Under the pieces are notes generated by a model that worked only from the letters and a program-made list of their open reading frames with translations, was not told the origin of the DNA and searched no databases. Of a stretch of 59,451 nucleotides of DNA, positions 50,044 through 58,282 are shown in pieces. Location: positions 1 to 59,451 of the forward strand of contig JANXNV010000032.1 of NCBI GenBank assembly GCA_025353925.1, written 5' to 3'. Position numbers and translations under genes: made by a program. Numbering within the stretch: position 1 is the stretch's first letter; the number at the start of each line of letters is the position of its first letter. This stretch comes from Armatimonadota bacterium (GTDB lineage: Bacteria; Armatimonadota; Armatimonadia; Armatimonadales; Capsulimonadaceae).

Positions 50044-50778
50044 ATGAATACACCGACTTATCCCGAATCGAATATTGAAGGCACTGCACTCAGCGGCTCG
50101 GCAGATTCGCGGCGGGTGGTCCCAACCCGGGCTGCCGGTGATACCGTGCTGCTTCGCGGTGTTTCGGCACAGCGCTCAGGCGTGAAGGCGGTGCAAAGAA
50201 TATTTGATCTGATATTCTGCACTGTCGTCCTCCTGTTGGTCTGGCCGATTTTTGGGATCATCGCGTTGATGATCAAGCTTGATAGTGCCGGGCCGGTCCT
50301 GTTTAAGCAGTCTCGGGTGGGTCAGGACGGGACGGAGTTTTCGTTTTACAAGTTCCGGTCCATGGTTAGCGACGCAGAAGCACGGCGTCACCAGTTGGAA
50401 ATGCAGAATGAGCGCACTGGACCGGTCTTCAAAATGCGCAACGACCCGCGTGTTACCCGCACCGGACGATTTCTGCGCAAGTTTTCGCTGGACGAGCTGC
50501 CACAGCTTATCAATGTTCTGAAGGGTGAGATGAGCCTTGTCGGGCCGCGCCCGGCACTTCCGGCGGAAACGTCCAAGTACACCTCGCGCCAGAAGCAGCG
50601 GCTGATCTGTCTGCCGGGCGTGACCGGTCTTTGGCAGGTTTCCGGTCGTGCTTCCCTGAGTTTTGAGCGCAGCATTGAGCTGGACCTGTATTATATTGAG
50701 CACCAGTCCATTGCGCTCTACTTCCGAATTTTGCTGATGACCATCCCCGCCGTCTTTCGGGCGGAAGGGGCCTACTAA
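50044..50778 (+). CDS. Undecaprenyl-phosphate sugar phosphotransferase
   Basis: This bacterial sugar transferase starts a polysaccharide repeat on the lipid carrier. The protein (244 aa) has one N-terminal membrane helix ([20 protein letters not shown]) and the conserved domain: [64 protein letters not shown] and [13 protein letters not shown]. The start is either 50044 or 49960; the latter would add 28 residues with no motif. It is the first gene of the operon with the Wzz-like, CpsD-like and GT2 genes. Confidence 0.93.
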   Translation: MNTPTYPESNIEGTALSGSADSRRVVPTRAAGDTVLLRGVSAQRSGVKAVQRIFDLIFCTVVLLLVWPIFGIIALMIKLDSAGPVLFKQSRVGQDGTEFSFYKFRSMVSDAEARRHQLEMQNERTGPVFKMRNDPRVTRTGRFLRKFSLDELPQLINVLKGEMSLVGPRPALPAETSKYTSRQKQRLICLPGVTGLWQVSGRASLSFERSIELDLYYIEHQSIALYFRILLMTIPAVFRAEGAY

Positions 50779-50862
50779 CTCGTGAGGCCGCTCCCGTCGT
50801 TTTCCGTGCTATAATAAAGTCGAAGTATATTAAGAATAGATTTCCAAAAGAAAGTTCACGCT

Positions 50863-52386
50863 ATGTACCGTCGTACCCCGATCATCTTTCGGATCCTCGA
50901 CTCGTTTTTCCGCTATCAAGTCCTATTTTGGACAGCCCTGCTGATCGTCAGCAGCCTGACCATGGCTGCACTGTACGCGCGGAGCAAAACCTATCACGCG
51001 TCCGCCTTAACGCAGGTACAGACTATCAGTGTCGAAACTGCTCTGGGAGCAACCGAGACCAACACGTGGATCACACCGGCGCAGAAGAACGCCGACCATT
51101 TCATGGAAATGATCAAGCAAGACCAGCCCGGCGGATTTGTCGATGTAGCCCTGAGATCGGCGCGACTGTCTAAACCTATCGATGTCAACCCAAAGAACGA
51201 CGATCCCCGCTATATCGCGCTTCAAAAGAATCTGATAGCCAGCGTTCAAAGTGCAAACATTTTCTCCATCGATCTTACCTGGGACAATCCTGAGGAGACT
51301 CAGAGTATCACAACTGCTTTGCAGCGTCAGTATATCTCAGAAGTGGGTAGTGATCAAGCGATTGTCTCGACACAAACCGTTCACTTTCTTGACGCCGAAA
51401 TTCAGCGTGTCGAAGACAAACTCCATGCCTCTGAAAAGGCATTGACGGACTTCAAATCCAGCATGGGTGGTCGCATGGCCGATGCCGACAGCGGTTTTGC
51501 CAGTCAGCTTAGCAGCTTGACCTCTCAGCGCGACGAAAAGCAGATCACTCAGGGACAGAATGCACGTCGCAAAGCCGCATTGCAGACAGAGCTGGCTCAG
51601 CTCCACCCGATGAGTGTTCTGGAGACTAGTATCGCGGATCAAACTCCACTTCAGCGTCAAGTTGGAGATCTGCTGGCGCAGAGAGCGGCGCTACTCGCTA
51701 AAGGCCGCACACTGGAGCACCCCGATGTCGTGCGACTTGATTCCACGATCTCCGAGCTACAGCGACAGCAGCGCAGCAACGTCAACGCACCGGAAAATCG
51801 GCGCGATAAGATGACGAAGATGCAGGACAACCCGCAGTATCAGGGTCTTCGAGAGCAAATCACGGAGGCCTCCATTGCTGCTGAGGGTGACCAGTTGGAA
51901 ATCCAGAACCTCAATCAGCAGATCGCACACTACGAAGACCTGGTCCGAAAGATCCCGGAAGCGCAGCGCAAGCTCACCGATAAAACTCGTGATTACACAC
52001 TGATGAATGACAGCTACCACAACCTGAAAAAACAGCGCGAAATCGCAAAACAGCAGGAGCGCGTCAAGCAGGTGACCGCCAGCAATAGTCTGAGGGAAAT
52101 CGGCGTGACTTACGCTCAGCCGACCACGGGCAAGACGAAGATGATCGCGATGCTCCTGGGCAGCCTGCTTCTCGGCAGCTTGGTCGGCTCCCTGCTGATC
52201 GTGCTCAGCGAGTGGTCGGACCATTCCCTGCGGCACGAGACGGATGCCGAGCGACTCTTGGGCGTTCCCATCTTGGCCGCGCTTCCGGAGACCTCGAGCC
52301 TGCTGGTCGCGGCACCCAGGCGTCTGTTTGGCGGCAAAGAGAACCGGGCTTTGACCGGCCCGCCCCAGGAAGGACAAAATGTATGA
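50863..52386 (+). CDS. Wzz/GumC-like polysaccharide chain-length protein
   Basis: The protein (507 aa) has two membrane helices, one near the N-terminus (VLFWTALLIVSSLTMAALYA) and one near residue 430 (MIAMLLGSLLLGSLVGSLLI). A long coiled-coil region with many heptads lies between them. After the second helix comes EWSDHSLRHETDAERLLGVP, typical of this family. It would control polymer length or export with the CpsD-like protein, whose gene overlaps by 4 bp. A TATAAT lies 47 bp upstream of the start. Confidence 0.88.
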   Translation: MYRRTPIIFRILDSFFRYQVLFWTALLIVSSLTMAALYARSKTYHASALTQVQTISVETALGATETNTWITPAQKNADHFMEMIKQDQPGGFVDVALRSARLSKPIDVNPKNDDPRYIALQKNLIASVQSANIFSIDLTWDNPEETQSITTALQRQYISEVGSDQAIVSTQTVHFLDAEIQRVEDKLHASEKALTDFKSSMGGRMADADSGFASQLSSLTSQRDEKQITQGQNARRKAALQTELAQLHPMSVLETSIADQTPLQRQVGDLLAQRAALLAKGRTLEHPDVVRLDSTISELQRQQRSNVNAPENRRDKMTKMQDNPQYQGLREQITEASIAAEGDQLEIQNLNQQIAHYEDLVRKIPEAQRKLTDKTRDYTLMNDSYHNLKKQREIAKQQERVKQVTASNSLREIGVTYAQPTTGKTKMIAMLLGSLLLGSLVGSLLIVLSEWSDHSLRHETDAERLLGVPILAALPETSSLLVAAPRRLFGGKENRALTGPPQEGQNV

Positions 52387-53348
52387 GTGACATCCGATTA
52401 GAAGAGAACGCATTGAAAGCGGATCGCAATGGCCGCTCTCCCCATGCTGAAATGCCGGATAACACTTCTTTGAGCGTGCGTTCCGATCTGGGCAAGTTCG
52501 ATGCCACGATCCTGATGGACCGAGCCATGCTGAACCGTCCGGAGCGGACTATGCGGCCTGAGGACTTTCCGAGTGAAGCTTCCGGCAATGGAGTCACCGG
52601 CGATGAGCCGCATGCAGATGCGGAAGAGCCTGGCCTGAGCCGGACGTCGTCAGCACCCATCATCAATATGGATGTCGAAAAGACGCCGACGGAGTTCAGC
52701 CACCTGTATGCTTCCCTTGAGCGCCAGATCGCCGGAGTCGGGGACGTGACCCTGATCAGCGGCGAGACACTGGGAGCCGAGCGGCCCTACGTTCTTGGCA
52801 TTACCAGTGCTGTGATGGGAGAAGGCAAGACGACAGTCGCCCTGCACCTCGCGATGACCATTGCCCATGACACATTCAAAAAGATCTGTCTCATCGACAT
52901 GAGCCTCGGCAAAGGCGACCTTGCGGCCCGCCTCGGTGTCCCTTCGCGCGGCGAAGGCGTGATCCCGGTGCTGGAAGACAGCGATAATGTCGTGCCGACG
53001 CTGCAGCTTGCCGGATGCGACAATCTCGTTATCATACCGGCGGGCAAAACTCCGAATAATGCCGCCCGGCTGGCCCGGTCGCCGCGCGTGGCACAACTGA
53101 TCATCTCCGCCCGGATGGCCTTCGACGTCGTGATCGTCGATATGCCCTCGGTCGCCTCGGACAATGCGCTCCCTTTGACGCGCCACATGGACGGCCTGCT
53201 GGTCGTGGCCCGTGCCGGGGCGACCCCGCGCGACGTGGTCGCGCAGGCGCTGGATGCTCTCGGGCGCGACAAAGTGATTGGTGTCACACTGAACCGGGTC
53301 AAGACCTCCGGCCCGAATTGGCTCCGGAAGTGGGTCGCCAAAGGGTAA
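52383..53348 (+). CDS. CpsD/CapB-like P-loop ATPase lacking BY-kinase hallmarks
   Basis: The protein (321 aa) has a disordered first third and then a CpsD-type ATPase. Walker A is SAVMGEGKTT (142-151), Walker A' is ICLIDMSLGKG (168-178) and Walker B is VIVDMPSV (250-257). Bacterial tyrosine kinases have a D-x-D in Walker A' and a tyrosine-rich tail. Here the second D is replaced (DMS) and the C-terminus (LRKWVAKG) has no tyrosines. It may therefore be an ATPase partner of the Wzz-like protein without autophosphorylation. Its ATG overlaps the stop of that gene (ATGA). Confidence 0.85.
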   Translation: MSDIRLEENALKADRNGRSPHAEMPDNTSLSVRSDLGKFDATILMDRAMLNRPERTMRPEDFPSEASGNGVTGDEPHADAEEPGLSRTSSAPIINMDVEKTPTEFSHLYASLERQIAGVGDVTLISGETLGAERPYVLGITSAVMGEGKTTVALHLAMTIAHDTFKKICLIDMSLGKGDLAARLGVPSRGEGVIPVLEDSDNVVPTLQLAGCDNLVIIPAGKTPNNAARLARSPRVAQLIISARMAFDVVIVDMPSVASDNALPLTRHMDGLLVVARAGATPRDVVAQALDALGRDKVIGVTLNRVKTSGPNWLRKWVAKG

Positions 53349-53367
53349 TCCCTCCGGCTTATGCTCT

Positions 53368-54651
53368 ATGTTACTGCTGTACCCCACTCTTGTTGCCTGC
53401 TTGGGCGCGGCGTCCCTGGCAAGCGTTTTCACACTGCTGTTTCTCCTGATGGCAGCGGCGTTCGCCGCCCGTCGAATACGGCCTGTGGCAGTCTCCGACA
53501 GCGCAGTACGCATGGCGGTCATCGTCCCGGCCCATGACGAAGAGCTGATGCTGGCGGAAACGCTCCAAAGCCTCAAAGCGCAAAATTACCCAATTGCCTC
53601 CATTGAGATCGTCGTGGTCGCGGATAACTGCACGGACGGCACGGCCGAAGTAGCGCGTTCGCTGGGTGTCACCGTGCTGGAGCGCACGAATCCGACGGAG
53701 CGTGGCAAAGGCTACGCACTGAATTTTGCGATCTCCTATCTGCTTTCCCGTCCCAATGTTCCCGACGGCTTTTTAATCGTTGACGCCGATACATGGGTCT
53801 CCCCTGATTTCCTGGCCGCGATGAATGTGCGCCTCGCCTCCCACTCAGGGCCGAACGGCCTGAGTGTGTGGCAGTCGCGGTACGGCGTACTGAACTCGCA
53901 GGATGGCTGGCGGGCCGCACTGATGACGGGAGCATTCGATTTAGTCAACCATGTGAAGCCGCTGGGCCGTGAACTTCTCGGTCTCAGTGCGGGCCTCAAA
54001 GGCAATGGTATGGCTTTTTCCCGTGCGATCGCCGAGCAGGTCTCTTGGCCGGGCGGATCGCTGACGGAAGATTTGGATTATGGCCTGGAGCTGGCGCGTC
54101 GCTTTCATGTTCGCGTCGGATATGCCCCGGAAGTGACTGTGCTGGCGCAGATGCCGACTGAAGGGTCACAGGGGGCGTCTCAGCGGGCACGCTGGGAAGA
54201 GGGTCGGGCACGAATGGTGCGGGAACGTGCACTGCCTCTGCTGTGGGAAGGGATCCGCACCCGAAATCTGCTGCTTTGGGATATGGGCTGGGACCTAATA
54301 GTCCCGCCACTGGCCGAGCTAAGCGGGCTGCTTGCAGTTTGGGCGTTGGCAGTTGGTATTGGTGCCGGGTTTCATCTCCTGCCGCATGCAAGTGCCTGGG
54401 CTGCCGCTGTCGGGATTGCGGCTGTTGGCCTCCTCGTTTATATTCTCGCGGGATTTCGTGTTGCCAATGCTCCTGCTGAGGCCTATCAAGCCCTGCTCCG
54501 TGCCCCGTTTTATGCTTTCTGGAAGCTCGCTCTGCTGCTGCCCCGTGCATTGCGCCGACGCAGCGGCAGTTCTTCTGAGGAGTGGGTGCGAACCGCCCGG
54601 ACTCCCGCAGCACCCACGTCTCCATCTCCCCCGGAGGCACCGCTCGCATGA
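53368..54651 (+). CDS. Membrane glycosyltransferase family 2
   Basis: A processive or single-sugar transferase of the cellulose-synthase-like group (427 aa). An N-terminal helix (LVACLGAASLASVFTLLFLL) leads to the GT2 domain with VIVPAHDEELMLAETLQSLK, VVVADNCTDGTAEV, FLIVDADTWV (DxD), LTEDLDYGLEL (base) and QRARWEEGRARM (QxxRW). Two or three C-terminal helices follow. It starts 19 bp after the CpsD-like gene and overlaps the small membrane protein by 4 bp. It probably acts in the same polysaccharide pathway. Confidence 0.92.
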   Translation: MLLLYPTLVACLGAASLASVFTLLFLLMAAAFAARRIRPVAVSDSAVRMAVIVPAHDEELMLAETLQSLKAQNYPIASIEIVVVADNCTDGTAEVARSLGVTVLERTNPTERGKGYALNFAISYLLSRPNVPDGFLIVDADTWVSPDFLAAMNVRLASHSGPNGLSVWQSRYGVLNSQDGWRAALMTGAFDLVNHVKPLGRELLGLSAGLKGNGMAFSRAIAEQVSWPGGSLTEDLDYGLELARRFHVRVGYAPEVTVLAQMPTEGSQGASQRARWEEGRARMVRERALPLLWEGIRTRNLLLWDMGWDLIVPPLAELSGLLAVWALAVGIGAGFHLLPHASAWAAAVGIAAVGLLVYILAGFRVANAPAEAYQALLRAPFYAFWKLALLLPRALRRRSGSSSEEWVRTARTPAAPTSPSPPEAPLA

Positions 54652-54782
54652 CGATCATCTTGCCTATTCTCTTCTTCGCCGCCGTCATGGGCTTGTTCTC
54701 CCGGCGCATCACGACAGCCCACTGGTGGGTCATGGCCTTCTGGATCATCGGCGTGATCGCATATCACTTCTTTAAGCGCTGA
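54648..54782 (+). CDS. Small membrane protein (44 aa)
   Basis: MTIILPILFFAAVMGLFSRR followed by a second hydrophobic stretch (WVMAFWIIGVIAYHFF) gives a two-helix protein. Its ATG overlaps the GT2 stop, so it belongs to the operon and may assist the glycosyltransferase. It is too short for a family call. Confidence 0.6.
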   Translation: MTIILPILFFAAVMGLFSRRITTAHWWVMAFWIIGVIAYHFFKR

Positions 54783-54810
54783 AGAACGTTCGGGAGTGCC
54801 TATCTCCGGG

Positions 54811-54816
54811 TATAAT
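54811..54816 (+). promoter_or_regulatory. -10 box (TATAAT) before mutS2
   Basis: TATAAT ends 12 nt before the preferred start ATG 54829. Confidence 0.45.
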
Positions 54817-54828
54817 TTCTCCATACTC

Positions 54829-57252
54829 ATGGATACACACGCACTGCGCGTCCTCGAATTCGACGCGATACGGACACAACTTGTCGGCCAGACCGCCTGC
54901 TCACTCGGGCGGGAGCGGGCCGAGGCCATGCTTCCAGCGGACTGGCTGCCACAGGCACAGGCCCGACTGGCAGAGACGACCGAATGCCGGGACTTAATCG
55001 GCGTTAAAGGCAATCTGCCGCTTGGCGGGGTCACGGATATCCGGCCCCATCTGCGAGCCGCGGAAATCGGCGCGGCTCTGGATCCGCACGGCTTTTTGGA
55101 CATCGTCGGCCTGGCCGCCGCGTCACGGTCACTCAAGCTGTTTTTGCAGAAGATCGCGCAGGAATATCCGCTTATGGCGGAGCGGGCAGGGGGGCTGGGG
55201 CAGTTCCCGGCACTGGAAGCGGAAATCAATGCGTCCATTAGTCTCGGCGGTCAGGTGCTGGACTCGGCATCCCCGGAGCTGGCCCGGATCCGCTCCCGCC
55301 GCAAAGCCGCTTCTTCGCGCATGATGGAGCGGCTGAATGCGATTGTCACCGGTCCGCAGCGGACGATGCTTCAGGACCCGGTAATCGTTCAGCGGGGCGA
55401 CCGATACTGCGTTCCCGTAAAAGCCGACCATCGCGGGGCATTCGGCGGGATTGTTCACGATATTTCCGCGTCCGGTGCGACTCTCTTTATGGAGCCGCAG
55501 GTGGTGGTGGACCTGGGCAACGAGCTGAAAGAACTGGCAATCAAAGAGGAGCAGGAGATCACGCGTATTCTCCTGCGACTGACCGAGAGCGTCCGGCGAG
55601 TCTCGCCGGGCCTGATGACGAGTGTTGACTCACTGGGTGAGATCGACTTCATCGCTGCCCGGGCGAAGCTGGCGGAGGTTCACCGGGCCGTCGAGCCGAA
55701 GCTGAATAACACCGGGCTGACGCGTCTGCTGTCGGCGCGTCACCCGCTTATCGACCCGAAGATCGTCGTGCCGATTGATATTGAGCTGGGCGGTTCGCAG
55801 AACCACGTGCTGCTGATTACGGGTCCCAATACCGGAGGCAAGACTGTCAGCCTCAAAACGACCGGCCTGCTGACTCTGATGGCCCAGTGCGGCCTGCATG
55901 TCCCGGCGTCGCACGCCGAAATGAACGTCTTCGGCCAAGTCTTCGCGGACATCGGGGATGAGCAAAGTCTGCAGCAGTCGCTTTCGACCTTCTCCGGCCA
56001 CATCACGAACATTGTACGAATACTGAAAGACCTGCGGCGCAACGCTTTGGTATTGCTGGACGAAGTCGGTGCGGGTACGGACCCCGGCGAGGGAGCGTCA
56101 CTGGCCCGTGCTTTGCTGGACTTCCTGCGCGAGAAAGATGCTCGTGTGATCGCGACCAGCCACTACGGCGAGCTGAAAACGTATGCCTTCGTGACTGACG
56201 GCGTTCAAAATGCCAGTGTTGAGTTTGACGAGCAGACTCTGTCTCCCACGTATCGGCTCTTACAGGGCATCCCCGGCTCCTCCAATGCGTTTGCGATTGC
56301 GGGGCGGCTGGGAATGCCCGAATCCGTTCTGAGCAATGCCCGCGTCGAGCTGACCGGCTCCGATGAAACGGCGGATCTGCTGCGCGAGCTGGAAGAGGGC
56401 CGCCGCAAGGCGGTCGCAGAAGCGCGTCTCGCCGAACAGACCCGTGTCGAAGCCCAGATGCTAAAACGCCGCTACGCTGATGAGCTGGCAAATCTCGAGG
56501 CTCTGAAGCGCGAAGCCAAACAAAAAGCGCAGGAGGAAGCGCGGGCGATCATCAAGCGGGCGCAGGAGAAGCTGGATAATACGCTGGCGGAGATACGCCG
56601 AGAGAACACGGAGGGGCGGCAGACCGAACGTGCGCGTCAGAAGATCAAAGACATCGGCAGTGATTTGCAGGCCGCCATTTCGGTGAGCTTGATGGCCGAT
56701 GCCCCGCGCCCCGTAGAAAGCATTCTGGACCGTCCTCTGCGGTTGGGCGACCGTGTGCGGATCTCCACGCTGGACATGATCGGGGAGCTATTGGAGACAC
56801 CGAGCGGCGACTCTCCAGTGCCGGTGCAGGTCGGGGCAATGCGGGTGAGTGTCCCGCCGTCGTCACTGCTGCTGGTCGGTATCGAGAAGGTACCGAAGTC
56901 CTCCGGCCCGAGGCCGAGTTCCGCGCCGCCGCGCGACGCCCCCAGCAGTGACAACGGCAAAGACGGCGACACGGCCTCCTACTCCATGCAGAAAACGATC
57001 GGCATCACCCCGCAGATCACTCTGCTGGGGCAGAGGGCCGATGAGGCGATCCAGAACGTTGAGAAGTACATTGACGACGCGTATGCCGCCGGGCTGAGCC
57101 GTGTCCGGGTCGTGCATGGCAAAGGAACGGGAGCACTGCGGCGAGCCGTGCAGGAGTACTTCGAGAGCCACCCGCTGGTTGACGATTTTGCCACGGCCGA
57201 TCCGGAAGAAGGCGGCGCGGGAGCGACTGTGGTGACTCTGCGAGCGACGTGA
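54829..57252 (+). CDS. mutS2: MutS2, ribosome-rescue/anti-recombination ATPase
   Basis: MutS2 is linked with suppression of recombination and with rescue of collided ribosomes. The protein (807 aa) has the MutS core and ATPase: Walker A ITGPNTGGKTVSLKTTGL, FADIGDEQSLQQSLSTFSGH, Walker B LVLLDEVGAGTDPGEGASLA and ATSHYGELK. A long charged coiled coil follows, then a C-terminal Smr domain (ITLLGQRADEAIQNVEKYID, VRVVHGKGTGALRRAV). The usual LDLRG motif of the Smr domain is LGQR here. ATG 54829 fits the family. Confidence 0.95.
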   Translation: MDTHALRVLEFDAIRTQLVGQTACSLGRERAEAMLPADWLPQAQARLAETTECRDLIGVKGNLPLGGVTDIRPHLRAAEIGAALDPHGFLDIVGLAAASRSLKLFLQKIAQEYPLMAERAGGLGQFPALEAEINASISLGGQVLDSASPELARIRSRRKAASSRMMERLNAIVTGPQRTMLQDPVIVQRGDRYCVPVKADHRGAFGGIVHDISASGATLFMEPQVVVDLGNELKELAIKEEQEITRILLRLTESVRRVSPGLMTSVDSLGEIDFIAARAKLAEVHRAVEPKLNNTGLTRLLSARHPLIDPKIVVPIDIELGGSQNHVLLITGPNTGGKTVSLKTTGLLTLMAQCGLHVPASHAEMNVFGQVFADIGDEQSLQQSLSTFSGHITNIVRILKDLRRNALVLLDEVGAGTDPGEGASLARALLDFLREKDARVIATSHYGELKTYAFVTDGVQNASVEFDEQTLSPTYRLLQGIPGSSNAFAIAGRLGMPESVLSNARVELTGSDETADLLRELEEGRRKAVAEARLAEQTRVEAQMLKRRYADELANLEALKREAKQKAQEEARAIIKRAQEKLDNTLAEIRRENTEGRQTERARQKIKDIGSDLQAAISVSLMADAPRPVESILDRPLRLGDRVRISTLDMIGELLETPSGDSPVPVQVGAMRVSVPPSSLLLVGIEKVPKSSGPRPSSAPPRDAPSSDNGKDGDTASYSMQKTIGITPQITLLGQRADEAIQNVEKYIDDAYAAGLSRVRVVHGKGTGALRRAVQEYFESHPLVDDFATADPEEGGAGATVVTLRAT

Positions 57253-57255
57253 GTC

Positions 57256-57285
57256 TTGACGCCAGCAGTCGACACACGGTATAAT
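57256..57285 (+). promoter_or_regulatory. Promoter of tRNA-Val
   Basis: TTGACG and TATAAT with an 18-bp spacer lie 11 bp upstream of the tRNA. Confidence 0.85.
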
Positions 57286-57296
57286 CTTAATTGTTG

Positions 57297-57367
57297 GCTC
57301 CCTTGTTGTAATGGTAGCGAACTTCCTTTACACGGAAGAAGCGGCAGTTCGATTCTGTCAGGGAGCA
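57297..57367 (+). tRNA. tRNA-Val (anticodon TAC)
   Basis: Acceptor stem GCTCCCT/AGGGAGC, anticodon stem CTTCC/GGAAG with loop TTTACAC (TAC at 57329-57331) and a T loop TTCGATT. CCA is not encoded. Confidence 0.93.
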
Positions 57368-57426
57368 TGTCTGGTTCTGCGCACTTGCTTTTTTTCTTAG
57401 GTGGCAGGTATACTGCAAACGAATAA

Positions 57427-57498
57427 GCCGCCTTAGCTCAGTGGTAGAGCACTCGACTGAAAATTGAGGTGTCACAGGTTCAAATCCCGTAGGCGGCA
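57427..57498 (+). tRNA. tRNA-Phe (anticodon GAA)
   Basis: Acceptor stem GCCGCCT/AGGCGGC, D arm GCTCAGTGGTAGAGC, anticodon loop CTGAAAA (GAA at 57459-57461) and T loop TTCAAAT. It is 59 bp from tRNA-Val and likely co-transcribed. Confidence 0.95.
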
Positions 57499-57559
57499 TT
57501 CTTTCCCCCCAGACTTAGCATACTCGATCTCATCACACACTCTTATCCCAAAAAATCTC

Positions 57560-58273
57560 ATGGCCTCAGAGCTTCGTGCATTCCCTATTGTCGGCCAGCG
57601 CGGAGCACCGTTTCAGGTCCCGCCCGGCAATACTCTGGCATCGCTGCGCCGCGCCATCGACATTGGGGCGGAGATGCTGGAAATCGATGTCCGGCGCACC
57701 CGTGACGACGTTCTCGTGCTGGATCAGGAAAATGTTCACTTGATGGGCGGCGAAGAGAAGCCTCTGCGCGACTTCAGCTACCGGCATTGGCGGCAGCATG
57801 GGGGGGATTGGGGCGGGTCGTTGACCCGTCTCGATGATGCGATGGCACTGGCCCGAGAGCGCGGGGTCGGCCTGATTCTCGATTTTAAGGAGCCGGGCAC
57901 TGAGGCCCTGCTGGCACGTACCATTCGAGCGTCGGGCTTTCCACTTGACTCGGTGCTTGTGGCTGGGGCAGGGGAGACCAGCCGCAAGATACTGCGCGGC
58001 CTCGATCCGCGTATCCCGCTGAGCCTGACTCTGGACATGGATCAGGCCCGGCTCGTCACCCCGAAGCTGCTCCTGGAAGTCGATACGGAGGCGGTGACCT
58101 GGCATCACCGGCTCCTCACACCCAGCATCGTGGAAATCCTGCACCGCCGCGACATTTTGGTCTATGCGTTCACCGTGGATATGGCGGAAGATATGCGCCG
58201 CATGCGACACGTCTGCAAAGTCGACGGCATCATCACGAATTCCCCCGATGTGCTCAAATCCCTGCTGGGCTAA
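57560..58273 (+). CDS. GDPD-fold protein with altered catalytic residues
   Basis: The protein (237 aa) has the TIM-barrel pattern of glycerophosphodiester phosphodiesterases: NTLASLRRAIDIGAEMLEID, LILDFKEPGTEALLART, VTWHHRLLTPSIVEILHRRD, and KVDGIITNSPDVLKS at the end. The catalytic HRG is QRG (Q13), the E of P-E-NT is G (G23), and the second catalytic HD is DQ (55-56). The metal-binding E41 and D43 are kept. Active family members need both histidines, so it is probably a pseudoenzyme or has a new activity. Start ATG 57560 follows tRNA-Phe. Confidence 0.85.
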   Translation: MASELRAFPIVGQRGAPFQVPPGNTLASLRRAIDIGAEMLEIDVRRTRDDVLVLDQENVHLMGGEEKPLRDFSYRHWRQHGGDWGGSLTRLDDAMALARERGVGLILDFKEPGTEALLARTIRASGFPLDSVLVAGAGETSRKILRGLDPRIPLSLTLDMDQARLVTPKLLLEVDTEAVTWHHRLLTPSIVEILHRRDILVYAFTVDMAEDMRRMRHVCKVDGIITNSPDVLKSLLG

Positions 58274-58282
58274 ACACTGCGC

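Noticed and set aside
54829-57252. MutS1-type mismatch repair
   Set aside because: The protein lacks the mismatch-recognition domain and ends with an Smr domain, which marks MutS2.
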